Source: an uncultured Ruminococcus sp. | GTDB lineage: Bacteria; Bacillota; Clostridia; Lachnospirales; Lachnospiraceae | Direction: 5' to 3' | DNA: 64,000 bases | Assembly (NCBI GenBank): GCA_904377845.1 | Contig: CAJFGR010000019.1 | Span: forward strand, 1-64,000 | Shown here: one piece after another, positions 39,006-48,560 of the stretch | Layout: the number at the start of each line of letters is the position of its first letter | Numbering within the stretch: position 1 is the first letter of the stretch | Notes under the pieces: model-generated | The model's database searches: none | What the model saw: only the letters and a program-made list of their open reading frames with translations | Told to the model about the DNA's origin: nothing | Made by a program: the position numbers and the translations under genes

Positions 39006-39055
39006 ATGGCGCTTCCCATGCAAGCTTGCTTGCTGATGGGGAGCGTTATCTTTTT
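39006..39055 (+). terminator. Terminator after ABC exporter operon
   Basis: CGCTTCCCAT pairs with ATGGGGAGCG (one G-U), with inner GCAAGC/GCTTGC and a downstream T-run (ATCTTTTTA). Confidence 0.7.
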
Positions 39056-39061
39056 ATGCAT

Positions 39062-39182
39062 AGGGCGGACGCCCTACAGCGAGATGGAGCGCGAAGCGCG
39101 GAATCGAGCTGAGGTCTGATCGGACGGCGGGAGAGCAGCCTGCGCGTGGGAAGGGCGGACGCCCTACAGCGAGATGGAGCGC
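39062..39182. repeat. Two direct copies of a 31-bp repeat
   Basis: The bases at 39062-39092 recur exactly at 39152-39182, 90 bases apart. Each copy begins with the small hairpin AGGGC-GGAC-GCCCT. Similarity continues weakly beyond each copy for about 25 bases. The stretch 39003-39305 has no gene apart from the terminator and this repeat. Two copies are too few for a CRISPR, and no cas gene is present. Confidence 0.7.
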
Positions 39183-39305
39183 AAGGCGTACAGTGAAAAT
39201 TGAGGATGGTATCTGCCCTGAAAGTATGTTAGAATACATTCAAAATCCATTTTAAAGTGGAGGGCGTATGAGGGAATATTGCGTGTACAGGAGGAAATAA
39301 ACGTC

Positions 39306-39848
39306 ATGGGATTCACACATTTTGACGAAAACGGCAAAGCTGTCATGGTCGACGTGACGGCAAAAACGGAGACTGTAAGAAAAGCTGCGGCTACAGGAAA
39401 AATTACTGTGAACAGAGAAGTGTTTCACGCGATAAAAGAAGGAACTGTCAGTAAGGGAGATGTGCTTGGCGTTGCCGCCACGGCGGGAATCATGGCAGCC
39501 AAGAAAACCTCAGAACTGATACCGATGTGCCATATTCTGCCGCTTACAAACTGCAGAATCAACTTTGAAATGGATGAGGACGAGTGCGCCGTTTACTGTG
39601 ACTGCACTGTGAAAGTTACAGGAAAGACCGGGGTAGAGATGGAGGCTCTGACAGGAGTGAGCGTGGCTCTTCTTACGATTTACGATATGTGCAAGGCCAT
39701 GGATAAGACGATGGAGATTGGTGAGATTTATCTCGTACAGAAGACAGGCGGAAAAAGCGGAAATGTATACAATGATCTTCATTCCCGCAAGGTAAATATA
39801 CCGGATGAAAAGAGTGAAACTGTACAGAGAGAACTAAACATACTTTAA
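39306..39848 (+). CDS. moaC: Cyclic pyranopterin monophosphate synthase MoaC
   Basis: With MoaA, converts GTP to cyclic pyranopterin monophosphate in molybdenum cofactor synthesis. The 180-residue protein has [54 protein letters not shown] and the conserved KSG. I chose the ATG at 39306, eight bases after AGGAGGAAAT. First gene of a moaC-mogA-moaA-MOSC cluster. The C-terminal 20 residues extend past the usual end. Confidence 0.94.
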   Translation: MGFTHFDENGKAVMVDVTAKTETVRKAAATGKITVNREVFHAIKEGTVSKGDVLGVAATAGIMAAKKTSELIPMCHILPLTNCRINFEMDEDECAVYCDCTVKVTGKTGVEMEALTGVSVALLTIYDMCKAMDKTMEIGEIYLVQKTGGKSGNVYNDLHSRKVNIPDEKSETVQRELNIL

Positions 39849-39866
39849 CCGGACGGAGATGATATT

Positions 39867-40367
39867 ATGTCGGAATACAGATGGAAAGCTGCAGTAGTGA
39901 CTTTGAGCGACAGCGGATACAGAGGGGAGCGCGAGGACAAAAGCGGTCCTCTTCTCTGTGAAATACTCACAGAAAAAGGATATATTATAGAGAAAAAAAT
40001 ATTGCTGCCTGATGATAAACAGAAAATAAAAGATTGTCTTTGCAGGCTGTGTGATGAAGAGAAGATGGATATAGTATTTACAACAGGCGGTACCGGATTT
40101 TCCCCCAGAGATTGTACGCCGGAGGCTACCATGGAGATAGCCGGACGAAATGTGCCGGGAATCGCCGAGGCAATGCGCCTTGCTTCGCTTAAAATAACAC
40201 CGCGCGCCATGCTCAGCCGCGGAGCATCCGTTATCCGGGGACAGACGTTGATTATCAATCTACCGGGAAGTCCGAAAGCAGTCCGGGAAAATCTTGAAGC
40301 TGTTCTTCCTGCACTGGATCACGGGCTGGCGATTCTGACCGGCCGGGACGGAGAGTGCGCCGGATGA
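39867..40367 (+). CDS. mogA: MogA/MoaB family molybdopterin adenylyltransferase
   Basis: A 166-residue protein that activates molybdopterin with AMP before metal insertion. AAVVTLSDSGYRGEREDKSGP, VFTTGGTGFSPRDCTPEAT and INLPGSPKAVRENLEAVLPAL are typical. The TGA stop overlaps the moaA start as ATGA. MogA and MoaB cannot be separated from this sequence. Confidence 0.92.
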   Translation: MSEYRWKAAVVTLSDSGYRGEREDKSGPLLCEILTEKGYIIEKKILLPDDKQKIKDCLCRLCDEEKMDIVFTTGGTGFSPRDCTPEATMEIAGRNVPGIAEAMRLASLKITPRAMLSRGASVIRGQTLIINLPGSPKAVRENLEAVLPALDHGLAILTGRDGECAG

Positions 40368-41383
40368 AAGATCAGTTTGGCAGAGAGATCAATTATATGA
40401 GAGTATCTGTGACGGATCGGTGCAATCTTCGATGTATATACTGTATGCCCGAAGAGGGGATCCCCTGTGTCAGTCATAAAGACATTCTCTCTTATGATGA
40501 GATTGCACGGATATGCCGCATCGGAGCACAGCTGGGAATCAGCAGGATAAAGCTGACAGGAGGAGAGCCTCTTGTAAGGCGCGGTCTTCCTGAACTCGTC
40601 GGAATGCTGAAGAAGATATCGGGAGTTGAGCAGGTTACCCTGACTACAAATGGTATCCTTTTAAAGGAACATATAAAAGAAATGGTTTCTAACGGACTGG
40701 ACGCGGTGAACATCAGTATTGATACACTTGATCCGGGACAGTACCGGAGAATTACACGCAGAGGAGAACTGCAGGAAGCACTTGGCGGTTTGGATGCCGC
40801 ACTTGCATATCCTTCTCTTAAGGTAAAGGTTAACTGTGTTCCCCTGAAAGAAATGCCGCGGGAAATATATGTACAGCTGGCTGCAATGGCTGTGGACAGG
40901 GAGATGGATGTCCGCTTTATTGAGATGATGCCTATAGGACTGGGAAAGAATTTTTCCGGGATGAGCGGACAAGAGATATATGATGAACTCAGGAAGAAAT
41001 TCGGTGAAGCCGTGCCCTGTACCGGAAGATACGGAAACGGACCGGCAGTCTATGTGAGATTCCCGGGATTCAGAGGAAAAATCGGTTTTATAGATGCCGT
41101 GACACATCAGTTCTGCAGTTTATGCAGCCGTGTCCGGCTTACTTCGGAAGGCCGGCTGAAACTCTGCCTGCAGTATGACTGCGGCGCAGATCTTAAGGAA
41201 CTGCTCAGAAGCGGGGCGGATGATGAAGTGATCCGGCAGACGATGAGAAAATCAATCTGTGAAAAGCCGGCCTGCCATCAGTTCTCCCGAAACTGTGCGG
41301 ATCCGGATAGGGCACTGAAGGATGAGTCTGCCAAATATGAAGAGAAACTTGAGACGCGGGATATGTCTCAGATCGGAGGATAA
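40364..41383 (+). CDS. moaA: GTP 3',8-cyclase MoaA
   Basis: A radical-SAM enzyme of 339 residues. The N-terminal cluster motif is CNLRCIYC, with LTGGEPLVRRGL for SAM binding. The C-terminal cluster residues lie in FCSLCSRVRLTSEGRLKLCL. I chose the ATG at 40364, overlapping the mogA stop; a GTG at 40355 is nine bases earlier in frame. The tail past residue 300 (KSICEKPACHQF) is slightly longer than average. Confidence 0.94.
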   Translation: MKDQFGREINYMRVSVTDRCNLRCIYCMPEEGIPCVSHKDILSYDEIARICRIGAQLGISRIKLTGGEPLVRRGLPELVGMLKKISGVEQVTLTTNGILLKEHIKEMVSNGLDAVNISIDTLDPGQYRRITRRGELQEALGGLDAALAYPSLKVKVNCVPLKEMPREIYVQLAAMAVDREMDVRFIEMMPIGLGKNFSGMSGQEIYDELRKKFGEAVPCTGRYGNGPAVYVRFPGFRGKIGFIDAVTHQFCSLCSRVRLTSEGRLKLCLQYDCGADLKELLRSGADDEVIRQTMRKSICEKPACHQFSRNCADPDRALKDESAKYEEKLETRDMSQIGG

Positions 41384-41390
41384 ACAAAAT

Positions 41391-41852
41391 ATGGGTAAAG
41401 TTATTGCGGTCTGCACAAGCCCGGCCAGAGGAACACAGAAAACAAATGTATCTGAAGCAGTGTTTGTGGAGAACTACGGAATCAAAGGGGACGCCCACGC
41501 AGGAAACTGGCATCGTCAGGTAAGCCTGCTTTCCTACGATAAGATCTGCGAGTTCAGAGAAAGAGGAGCAGAAGTGGAGGACGGCGCTTTCGGAGAGAAT
41601 CTTGTGGTGGAGGGAATCGATTTTAGTTCCCTGCCTGTGGGAACCAGGCTTTACTGCGGGGATGTAGTCCTTGAGATGACTCAGATCGGGAAAGAGTGTC
41701 ATCACGGATGTCAGATATTTCAGAAGATGGGAGACTGCATTATGCCCAGAGAGGGCGTTTTTGCCAGAGTGCTTAAGGGTGGCATTATACGAACCGGTGA
41801 TAAGATGGAGACGGAGACACAGAAATTGAAGCAGGGGGCTGAAGATGAATAA
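41391..41852 (+). CDS. MOSC domain-containing protein
   Basis: A 153-residue stand-alone MOSC domain, the molybdenum-cofactor sulfurase C-terminal fold. GDAHAGNWHRQVSLLS, FGENLVVEGIDFSSLPVGTRL and the conserved cysteines in IGKECHHGCQIF are visible. It stands eight bases after moaA with GGAGGA before the ATG, so it belongs to the Moco operon. Its reaction is unknown; sulfur handling or a Moco-linked detoxification is plausible. Confidence 0.88.
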   Translation: MGKVIAVCTSPARGTQKTNVSEAVFVENYGIKGDAHAGNWHRQVSLLSYDKICEFRERGAEVEDGAFGENLVVEGIDFSSLPVGTRLYCGDVVLEMTQIGKECHHGCQIFQKMGDCIMPREGVFARVLKGGIIRTGDKMETETQKLKQGAEDE

Positions 41853-42747
41853 AAGAAAACTGTGTCCGGCTTTTCTGGCTCTGACACTTCTTCTGGGGGG
41901 ATGTGCCGTCCGGGACGAAACGGCTATGGCAGAAGGCGGAGAGAATATCCATATGACAGACGCAGGCGAAGTATATACGTTCCAGGATGTGGAGGGCAAT
42001 GAGTACGAGGCGCCTCTTCTGGAAAATGTGCCGCAGTGCACATATGATTTTGACTGCCTGCAGACAGATGAAACAACGGGATATAAAAGCTACCACGATG
42101 TTGAGAATGGCGTGACCGCACGGATGGGAATCGATGTCTCTGAATTTCAGGGTGAAGAGATTGACTGGAAACAGGTAAGAGAGAGCGGTGTGGAATTTGT
42201 CATTATCCGTCTTGGATACCGCGCTTACGGTGCGACAGGAGAGCTTGTCCTCGATGCCATGTATGAAAACAACATTAAAGGAGCGATTGACGCGGGACTT
42301 GATGTGGGAGTATACTTTTTTTCTCAGGCGGTCAGCGCAGCGGAAGCTGTGGAAGAAGCAGAATTTGTCCTGGATCAGATCAAACCTTATAAGATTACGG
42401 GGCCTGTTGTCTATGACACAGAGGAAATTAAGTGGGATACTGCCCGCACGGACAATAATACAAAACAGGAGTTTACAAATTACTGCAAGGTATTCTGCGA
42501 TACAGTTGAGGCCGCAGGGTATGATCCCATGATTTATTCTAATATGAAATGGATGGCGTTTACGCTTGATATGTCGGAGCTTTCGGGGTATGATTTCTGG
42601 TATGCGGATTATCATGAGATTCCGCAGTGCCCGTATGACTATCAGATATGGCAGTACAGTGAGTCCGGCTCAGTGCCGGGTATCAATGCAAATGTAGACC
42701 TGAATCTCTGGTTCCAGAAAGGAGAAAAGAACGATGAAATGGAATAA
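41845..42747 (+). CDS. GH25 lysozyme-family lipoprotein
   Basis: A 300-residue predicted lipoprotein muramidase. The lipobox LLLGGC places Cys near residue 21. A linker of about 75 residues leads to a GH25 domain with GIDVSEFQGEEIDW, FVIIRLGYRAYG, VGVYFFSQAVS, GPVVYDTEEIKWDT (catalytic Asp/Glu) and YDYQIWQYSESGSV. Its ATG lies within the last codons of the MOSC gene, and its stop is within prmA, so it is co-transcribed with both. Role in wall turnover is inferred. Confidence 0.9.
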   Translation: MNKRKLCPAFLALTLLLGGCAVRDETAMAEGGENIHMTDAGEVYTFQDVEGNEYEAPLLENVPQCTYDFDCLQTDETTGYKSYHDVENGVTARMGIDVSEFQGEEIDWKQVRESGVEFVIIRLGYRAYGATGELVLDAMYENNIKGAIDAGLDVGVYFFSQAVSAAEAVEEAEFVLDQIKPYKITGPVVYDTEEIKWDTARTDNNTKQEFTNYCKVFCDTVEAAGYDPMIYSNMKWMAFTLDMSELSGYDFWYADYHEIPQCPYDYQIWQYSESGSVPGINANVDLNLWFQKGEKNDEME

Positions 42748-43687
42748 ATTTCGATTAAAGACAACGACTGAGGCGGAGGATATTGTCAGCAGTATGCTGA
42801 TGGATCTCGGCATCCAGGGTGTGGAGATCGAAGATAAGATCCCTCTGACACAGTCAGATAAAGAGCAGATGTTCGTGGATATCCTGCCGGACATAGAGGA
42901 GGATGACGGAGTCGCATATCTGAACTTTTATCTGGAGCCGGAGGAGGATAAAGAGAAAGTCCTGTCCCGGATCAGACAGGAGCTTGAAGAAATGTCTTCT
43001 TATCTGAATGTGGGAGAATGCCGGATTGAAGAATCTGAGACAGAGGATGTGGACTGGGTAAATAACTGGAAACAGTATTTTCACCAGTTTTATGTGGATG
43101 ACATACTAATCATTCCGTCATGGGAGGATGTCAGACCGGAGGATAAGGATAAGATGTTGATCCACATAGATCCAGGTACGGCTTTCGGAACAGGTATGCA
43201 TGAGACGACCCAGCTCTGTATCCGGCAGATCCGCAAGTATGTGACAGAGAATACACGGATTCTGGATGTGGGATGCGGAAGCGGGATTCTGGGGATGCTG
43301 GCGCTTAAATTCGGGGCGGCCTACTCTGTGGGAACAGACCTTGATCCCTGTGCCATAGAGGCAACTTATGAAAATATGGAAGTAAACGGCATATCAAGGG
43401 ATCAGTATGAAGTGATGATCGGAAATATTATAGATGATAAGTCGGTGCAGGATAAGGTCGGATATGAATGTTATGATATTGTCGCTGCAAATATTCTCGC
43501 GGATGTGCTGGTACAGCTTACGCCTGTGGTCGTAAATCAGTTAAAGACCGGCGGCGTCTATATTACGAGCGGTATTATTGATGATAAAGAACAGACCGTG
43601 GTCGATGCGGTAAAAGCTGCAGGACTTGAAGTCCTTGATGTGACATATCAGGGTGAATGGGTCTGTGTGACTGCAAGGAAAAACTGA
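42734..43687 (+). CDS. prmA: Ribosomal protein L11 methyltransferase
   Basis: A 317-residue SAM-dependent methyltransferase modifying L11. The substrate domain (1-60) precedes DPGTAFGTGMHETTQLC, SAM motif I ILDVGCGSGILGMLALKFGA and the motif AANILADVL. It overlaps the GH25 gene by 14 bases and is followed by rsmE, the common PrmA-RsmE pair. Confidence 0.95.
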   Translation: MKWNKFRLKTTTEAEDIVSSMLMDLGIQGVEIEDKIPLTQSDKEQMFVDILPDIEEDDGVAYLNFYLEPEEDKEKVLSRIRQELEEMSSYLNVGECRIEESETEDVDWVNNWKQYFHQFYVDDILIIPSWEDVRPEDKDKMLIHIDPGTAFGTGMHETTQLCIRQIRKYVTENTRILDVGCGSGILGMLALKFGAAYSVGTDLDPCAIEATYENMEVNGISRDQYEVMIGNIIDDKSVQDKVGYECYDIVAANILADVLVQLTPVVVNQLKTGGVYITSGIIDDKEQTVVDAVKAAGLEVLDVTYQGEWVCVTARKN

Positions 43688-43702
43688 CAGGAGAGAGGAA
43701 AT

Positions 43703-44455
43703 ATGCAGCAGTTTTTTGCAGAGCCGTCCTGGATCAGAGACGGCAGAATCTATCTGACAGGCCCGGATGTAAATCATATCAGAAATGTCCTGCGCATGAA
43801 GCCGGGTGAAGATGTGCGCGTCAGTGACGGAAACGGTGCTGTGTACCTGTGCTGTATCAGTGCTTATGAGGAGAAAACGGCAGTTCTCGATATTCTCAGA
43901 GAACTGGATCCGGATACAGAGCTCCCTTCAAAGATCGTTCTTTTTCAGGGCCTGCCCAAAGGTGACAAGATGGATCTGATTGTGCAGAAAGCAGTAGAGC
44001 TGGGCGCGTACAGTGTGATCCCTTTTGCGGCGAAGCGTTCAATTGTAAAACTGGATGATAAGAAAGCGCAGAAAAGACAGCAGCGGTGGCAGGCCATTGC
44101 AAAAGGGGCAGCGGAGCAGTCGGGAAGAAGCCTTATCCCTGAAATCGGACGGGTGCGGAGCTTTACAGAGGCTCTTGAGGCGGCGTCCGCACTTGATGTA
44201 GTACTGATCCCCTATGAGCTGGAGGAAGGGATGAAGAGATCTGCGCAGCTAATCGGCAATATTATGCCAGGACAGTCAGTGGGCATCTTTATCGGGCCGG
44301 AAGGCGGATTTGAGGAGGATGAAGTAAATCGGGCAAAAGAATCCGGAGCGGAGCCGATTACATTGGGAAAGCGAATTCTGCGCACTGAGACGGCGGGAAT
44401 GGCGGTCCTTTCGATTCTCATGTATCATCTGGAGAGCAGAAATCATAATTTATAA
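43703..44455 (+). CDS. rsmE: 16S rRNA (uracil-1498-N3)-methyltransferase
   Basis: A 250-residue SPOUT methyltransferase that modifies U1498. The N-terminal PUA-like domain leads to a C-terminal knot with IFIGPEGGFEEDEV and LGKRILRTETAGMAVLSIL. It starts 15 bases after prmA with GGAGAGAGGA before its ATG. Confidence 0.95.
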   Translation: MQQFFAEPSWIRDGRIYLTGPDVNHIRNVLRMKPGEDVRVSDGNGAVYLCCISAYEEKTAVLDILRELDPDTELPSKIVLFQGLPKGDKMDLIVQKAVELGAYSVIPFAAKRSIVKLDDKKAQKRQQRWQAIAKGAAEQSGRSLIPEIGRVRSFTEALEAASALDVVLIPYELEEGMKRSAQLIGNIMPGQSVGIFIGPEGGFEEDEVNRAKESGAEPITLGKRILRTETAGMAVLSILMYHLESRNHNL

Positions 44456-44484
44456 GTAAGAAATATGTAAAAGGAAGAAAGCAA

Positions 44485-45642
44485 ATGGAAGTTTATCTTG
44501 ACAATTCCGCTACAACCATGTGCTATCCGGAAGTAGGGGAGTTAGTATATAAAGTGATGTGCCGGGATTACGGAAATCCGTCCTCGATGCATCGAAAAGG
44601 CGTACAGGCGGAACATTATATCCGGGAGTCGAAGGAGACGATTGCAAAACTTCTGAAAGTGAATGCAAAAGAGATCTTTTTTACATCCGGAGGCACAGAG
44701 AGTGACAATCTTGCCCTGATCGGCTGTGCAAGAGCTAACCGGAGAAACGGAAATCATCTCATCACATCTTCGATCGAGCATCCTGCTATCTTAAATACAA
44801 TGCGTTATCTCGAAGAGGAAGAGGGATTCCGCGTAACCTACCTTCCGGTGGATGCGAACGGGAGAGTCAAACTCGAGGCATTAAAGGAAGCACTCTGTCC
44901 TGAGACAATCCTCGTGTCGATTATGTATGTAAACAATGAGGTGGGAACGGTGCAGCCGGTTCAGGAAGCTGCCCGGATCGTTAAGAACTATAAGTCTTCG
45001 ATCCTGTTCCATACGGATGCTGTGCAGGGATACGGCAAATACAGGATCTTGCCGAAACGGATGGGGATAGATCTTCTGACAGCGAGCGGACATAAGATTC
45101 ACGGTCCGAAAGGAATCGGATTTCTCTATATTGACAGCAAAGTAAAGATCAGGCCTATTGTGTTCGGAGGAGAACAGCAGAAGAATATCCGCTCCGGTAC
45201 GGAGAATGTACCCGGAATTGCGGGGCTGGGGCTTGCTTCGAAGATGATTTATCAGGACCTGGAGATGAAGACAGCTCTTATGAGAGAGTTAAAAGCCCGC
45301 TTTATCGAGGGAGTCTCAAAAATTGAGAATACTACGATACACGGCTTTACCGATGAGGGAAGCGCACCCCACATTATCAGCCTCGGAGTGGCGGGCGTGC
45401 GCAGTGAAGTGCTTCTTCACACACTTGAAGACAAAGGAATCTATGTGTCATCGGGCTCGGCGTGTTCGTCAAATCATCCGGCGGTAAGCGGCGTGCTTAA
45501 AGGAATCGGAGCTGCGAGGGAATATCTGGATGCAACACTGCGGTTCAGTATGTCCGAGTTCACTACGAAAGAAGAAATTGACTATACACTGGAAACACTA
45601 TATAATTGTATACCGATGCTTAGAAGATATACACGGCACTGA
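44485..45642 (+). CDS. Cysteine desulfurase (NifS/IscS family)
   Basis: A 385-residue PLP enzyme moving sulfur from cysteine. LDNSATTMCYPEV at the start, FTSGGTESDNLALIG, the PLP lysine in TASGHKIHGPKG, and the active cysteine in VSSGSACSSNHPAV are present. It lies next to thiI, which lacks a rhodanese domain here, so it is probably the NifZ-type sulfur donor for 4-thiouridine. No iscU or mnmA is nearby. Confidence 0.92.
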   Translation: MEVYLDNSATTMCYPEVGELVYKVMCRDYGNPSSMHRKGVQAEHYIRESKETIAKLLKVNAKEIFFTSGGTESDNLALIGCARANRRNGNHLITSSIEHPAILNTMRYLEEEEGFRVTYLPVDANGRVKLEALKEALCPETILVSIMYVNNEVGTVQPVQEAARIVKNYKSSILFHTDAVQGYGKYRILPKRMGIDLLTASGHKIHGPKGIGFLYIDSKVKIRPIVFGGEQQKNIRSGTENVPGIAGLGLASKMIYQDLEMKTALMRELKARFIEGVSKIENTTIHGFTDEGSAPHIISLGVAGVRSEVLLHTLEDKGIYVSSGSACSSNHPAVSGVLKGIGAAREYLDATLRFSMSEFTTKEEIDYTLETLYNCIPMLRRYTRH

Positions 45643-45686
45643 AGAGACGCCGCGTTCGGCGGCGTGCGTCAGCAAAGGAGAGAAAT

Positions 45687-46877
45687 ATGAGATTTCATTC
45701 ATTTTTGATCAAGTACGGTGAGATCGGAATCAAGGGAAAGAATCGCTATATGTTCGAGGACGCCCTTGTGCGCCAGATCAGATATGCGCTGAAGGACGTA
45801 GAAGGAGAGTTTATTGTACACAAATGCCACGGCAGGGTGTATGTAGACTGCGAAGGAGAATACGATTACGAGGAGACTGTAGACAGTCTCAGAAAAGTAT
45901 TCGGAATCGTAGGGATCTGTCCTGTTGTCAGAAAACCGGTCAGAGAAATCGAAGAACTGAAAAAGGATATTGTCGCTTATGTAGGACAGATGTATCCTGA
46001 AGGCGACAAGACATTCAAGGTTGAAGCCAGACGCGCCAACAAGCGGTATCCTATGAATTCCATGGAGATTAACTGCGAATTGGGCGAGGCGGTTCTCAAC
46101 GCATATCCGGAGATGAGAGTGGACGTTCATAAACCCGATGTCAGACTGAATGTGGAGATCCGTGAGGAAGTCTATATCTACTCGGAGATTATTCCCGGAC
46201 CGGGAGGTATGCCGGTGGGGACAAATGGAAGCGCCATGCTGCTTTTATCAGGTGGAATCGACAGTCCGGTAGCGGGATATATGATAGCCAAGAGAGGTGT
46301 GGAGATCGAAGCGGTTTATTTCCATGCCCCGCCGTATACGAGCGAGCGTGCCAAAGAAAAAGTGGTTGATCTTGCAAAACTGGTATCGGCATATGCAGGG
46401 CCGATAAAGCTTCATATTGTGAATTTTACGGATATCCAGCTTTATATTTACGAAAAGTGTCCGCATGACGAGCTGACAATTATCATGCGCAGATATATGA
46501 TGCGCATAGCAGAGCATTTCGCGAAGAAAGACGGCTGTCTCGGACTTATTACCGGGGAAAGTATCGGTCAGGTGGCAAGCCAGACGATGCAGAGTCTTGC
46601 GGCGACAAATGCGGTGTGTACACTTCCGGTCTACAGGCCGCTGATCGGTTTCGATAAGAAAGAGATTGTGGAGATATCGGAAAAAATAGATACGTATGAG
46701 ACTTCAATTCTGCCCTACGAGGACTGCTGTACGATTTTTGTGGCAAAACACCCTGTGACTAAGCCGAATGTGGATCGGATTGCAAAATCAGAGCTGAATC
46801 TGGAAGAGAAGATAGATGAGCTGATGCAGACGGCGATTGAGACAGCGGAAGTGGTTTCCGTGTCATACGGAGAGTAA
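45687..46877 (+). CDS. thiI: tRNA 4-thiouridine synthetase ThiI
   Basis: A 396-residue protein with an N-terminal ferredoxin-like and THUMP region (1-165) and a PP-loop ATPase domain LLSGGIDSPVAGYMIAKRG. It ends without a rhodanese domain, as in B. subtilis-type ThiI, consistent with the upstream cysteine desulfurase providing persulfide. The start lies behind AAAGGAGAG. Confidence 0.94.
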   Translation: MRFHSFLIKYGEIGIKGKNRYMFEDALVRQIRYALKDVEGEFIVHKCHGRVYVDCEGEYDYEETVDSLRKVFGIVGICPVVRKPVREIEELKKDIVAYVGQMYPEGDKTFKVEARRANKRYPMNSMEINCELGEAVLNAYPEMRVDVHKPDVRLNVEIREEVYIYSEIIPGPGGMPVGTNGSAMLLLSGGIDSPVAGYMIAKRGVEIEAVYFHAPPYTSERAKEKVVDLAKLVSAYAGPIKLHIVNFTDIQLYIYEKCPHDELTIIMRRYMMRIAEHFAKKDGCLGLITGESIGQVASQTMQSLAATNAVCTLPVYRPLIGFDKKEIVEISEKIDTYETSILPYEDCCTIFVAKHPVTKPNVDRIAKSELNLEEKIDELMQTAIETAEVVSVSYGE

Positions 46878-46883
46878 TGGGAC

Positions 46884-46921
46884 AGCAAAAAAGCTGCCTC
46901 GTAATGAGACAGCTTTTTATG
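46884..46921. terminator. Terminator after thiI
   Basis: AAAAAGCTG pairs with the CAGCTTTTT arm across a CTC-GTAAT-GAG inner stem. It also serves the converging HPr gene. Confidence 0.75.
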
Positions 46922-46934
46922 TACCATAATTCAA

Positions 46935-47138
46935 TTATTTGATGATGTAAGCGTCCAGAGCTGCGAGAATGTCATCTACATTGCCGTCAGCGTGAATGTT
47001 GAGGTCAATCGGTTTAGAGAGATCCAGACTGAAGATTCCCATGATTGATTTGGCATCTATAACATATCTTCCGGATACTAAATCAAAGTCATTGTCATAC
47101 TTTGTGATCTCGTTTACAATAGTCCCTCCTTGAATCAT
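46935..47138 (-). pseudogene. HPr-family protein lacking its N-terminal segment
   Basis: This minus-strand frame encodes VNEITKYDNDFDLVSGRYVI and AKSIMGIFSLDLSKPIDLNI, the clear core of a HPr-like family common in Lachnospiraceae. In intact members roughly the first 18 residues (starting MK...) precede VNEI. Here a strong ribosome site AAGGAGGG is followed at once by ACTATTGTAAACGAG, so the start codon and early codons seem deleted. The only in-frame ATG (47138) lies upstream of that ribosome site. The family's missing region would include the area of the HPr phosphohistidine. Likely broken or misassembled, though a rare ATT start cannot be excluded. Confidence 0.65.
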
Positions 47139-47228
47139 ACAATAAAGTAAGGCTCTCCGCCTCATGTATATTCTACGAGATGCACTGGGAAAAGTCAAGA
47201 AACAAGAGGAAAAAAGAGGTAAATAATT

Positions 47229-48560
47229 ATGAAAAAAGCAGCGCTGCACAACCTTGGCTGTAAAGTAAATGCGTATGAGACAGAAGCAATGCAGGAGATG
47301 CTTGAAAATGCAGGATATGAGGTTGTTCCTTTCAGAGAAGGAGCAGATATCTATATTATAAATACGTGCACAGTGACCAACATTGCGGACAGGAAGTCCC
47401 GGCAGATGCTTCATCGGGCAAGAAAGATGAATCCGGATGCTGTCGTGGTGGCGGCAGGGTGTTATGTACAGGCACAGGACGGTAAAGAAGTCGATCCGTG
47501 TATTGATATTGTGCTGGGAAATAATCACAAAAAGGATCTGATAAAGATACTTGAGGAATATGATTTAAAAAGAAAAGCTGAAAAGGCAGGGACAGACTGT
47601 GCAGAGAAAGCATATCCGGCCGTTGCAGAAATTGAAGATATCAGTCAGACACATGAGTATGAAAAACTGCATCTGACAAAACCCGGTGATCATACGAGAG
47701 CATATATTAAAGTTCAGGACGGATGCAACCAGTTCTGCACATATTGTATTATTCCTTATGCAAGAGGAAGAGTTCGAAGCAGAGAACAGACGGATGTTGT
47801 AAGCGAAGTGAAGAGTCTCGCAGCCAATGGGTATAAGGAGATCGTGCTGACAGGAATCCATCTGAGTTCTTACGGGATTGATTTTGACGGAGAGAGACAT
47901 CTTCTGGATCTGATCCGTGCGGTACATGAGATTGAAGACATTGTAAGAATTCGCCTTGGTTCGCTGGAACCGGGAATTATTACGGAAGATTTTGCATCAG
48001 AATTGAGCAGACTCCCGAAAATCTGCCCTCATTTCCATCTGTCGCTCCAGAGCGGAAGCGATGCTACGCTGAAGCGGATGAACCGGCGCTATACAAGTGC
48101 GGAGTATTATGAAAAATGCTGTATTCTCCGGAAATATTTTAATGATCCTGCTCTTACAACCGACGTGATCGTAGGCTTTCCGGGCGAGACGGAAGAAGAA
48201 TTCCGTCAGTCGCTTGCATTTGTAGACAAGATTGATTTTTACGAAACGCATATTTTCAAATATTCAAAGCGCGAGGGCACAAAGGCAGCCCGTATGGACG
48301 GGCAGATTGACGAGCAGGTAAAAACAGCAAGAAGTGCAGAAATGATCGAGCTGGACAGGAGAAAAAGAAAAGCCTATGAGCAGAAATTCATCGGGAAGAC
48401 AGTGGATGTTCTGGTGGAGGAAGACGCACTGATCAATGGGGAAAAAGTTCAGACAGGTCATACAAAAGAGTATATAAAAATTGCAGTGAAAAGCAGTGAA
48501 AATCTAAAAAATTGTATTGTAAAAGTGCAAATTGAAAACGATTCACAAATTATACGTTGA
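47229..48560 (+). CDS. mtaB: tRNA t6A37 methylthiotransferase MtaB
   Basis: A 443-residue radical-SAM methylthiotransferase converting t6A37 to ms2t6A in tRNA. The UPF0004 domain starts LGCKVNAYETEAMQEML with cysteines in NTCTVTNIADRKS and AAGCYVQ. The radical-SAM motif is CNQFCTYC, followed by PYARGRVRSR, and the TRAM domain ends the protein. It starts behind AAGAGG. Complete. Confidence 0.93.
   Translation: MKKAALHNLGCKVNAYETEAMQEMLENAGYEVVPFREGADIYIINTCTVTNIADRKSRQMLHRARKMNPDAVVVAAGCYVQAQDGKEVDPCIDIVLGNNHKKDLIKILEEYDLKRKAEKAGTDCAEKAYPAVAEIEDISQTHEYEKLHLTKPGDHTRAYIKVQDGCNQFCTYCIIPYARGRVRSREQTDVVSEVKSLAANGYKEIVLTGIHLSSYGIDFDGERHLLDLIRAVHEIEDIVRIRLGSLEPGIITEDFASELSRLPKICPHFHLSLQSGSDATLKRMNRRYTSAEYYEKCCILRKYFNDPALTTDVIVGFPGETEEEFRQSLAFVDKIDFYETHIFKYSKREGTKAARMDGQIDEQVKTARSAEMIELDRRKRKAYEQKFIGKTVDVLVEEDALINGEKVQTGHTKEYIKIAVKSSENLKNCIVKVQIENDSQIIR

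Noticed and set aside
39062-39182. CRISPR array
   Set aside because: Only two repeats, spacing not typical, and no cas genes.
46935-47528. 197-codon minus frame as a full gene
   Set aside because: Only its last 67 codons are HPr-like; the rest is antisense to mtaB and intergenic sequence.
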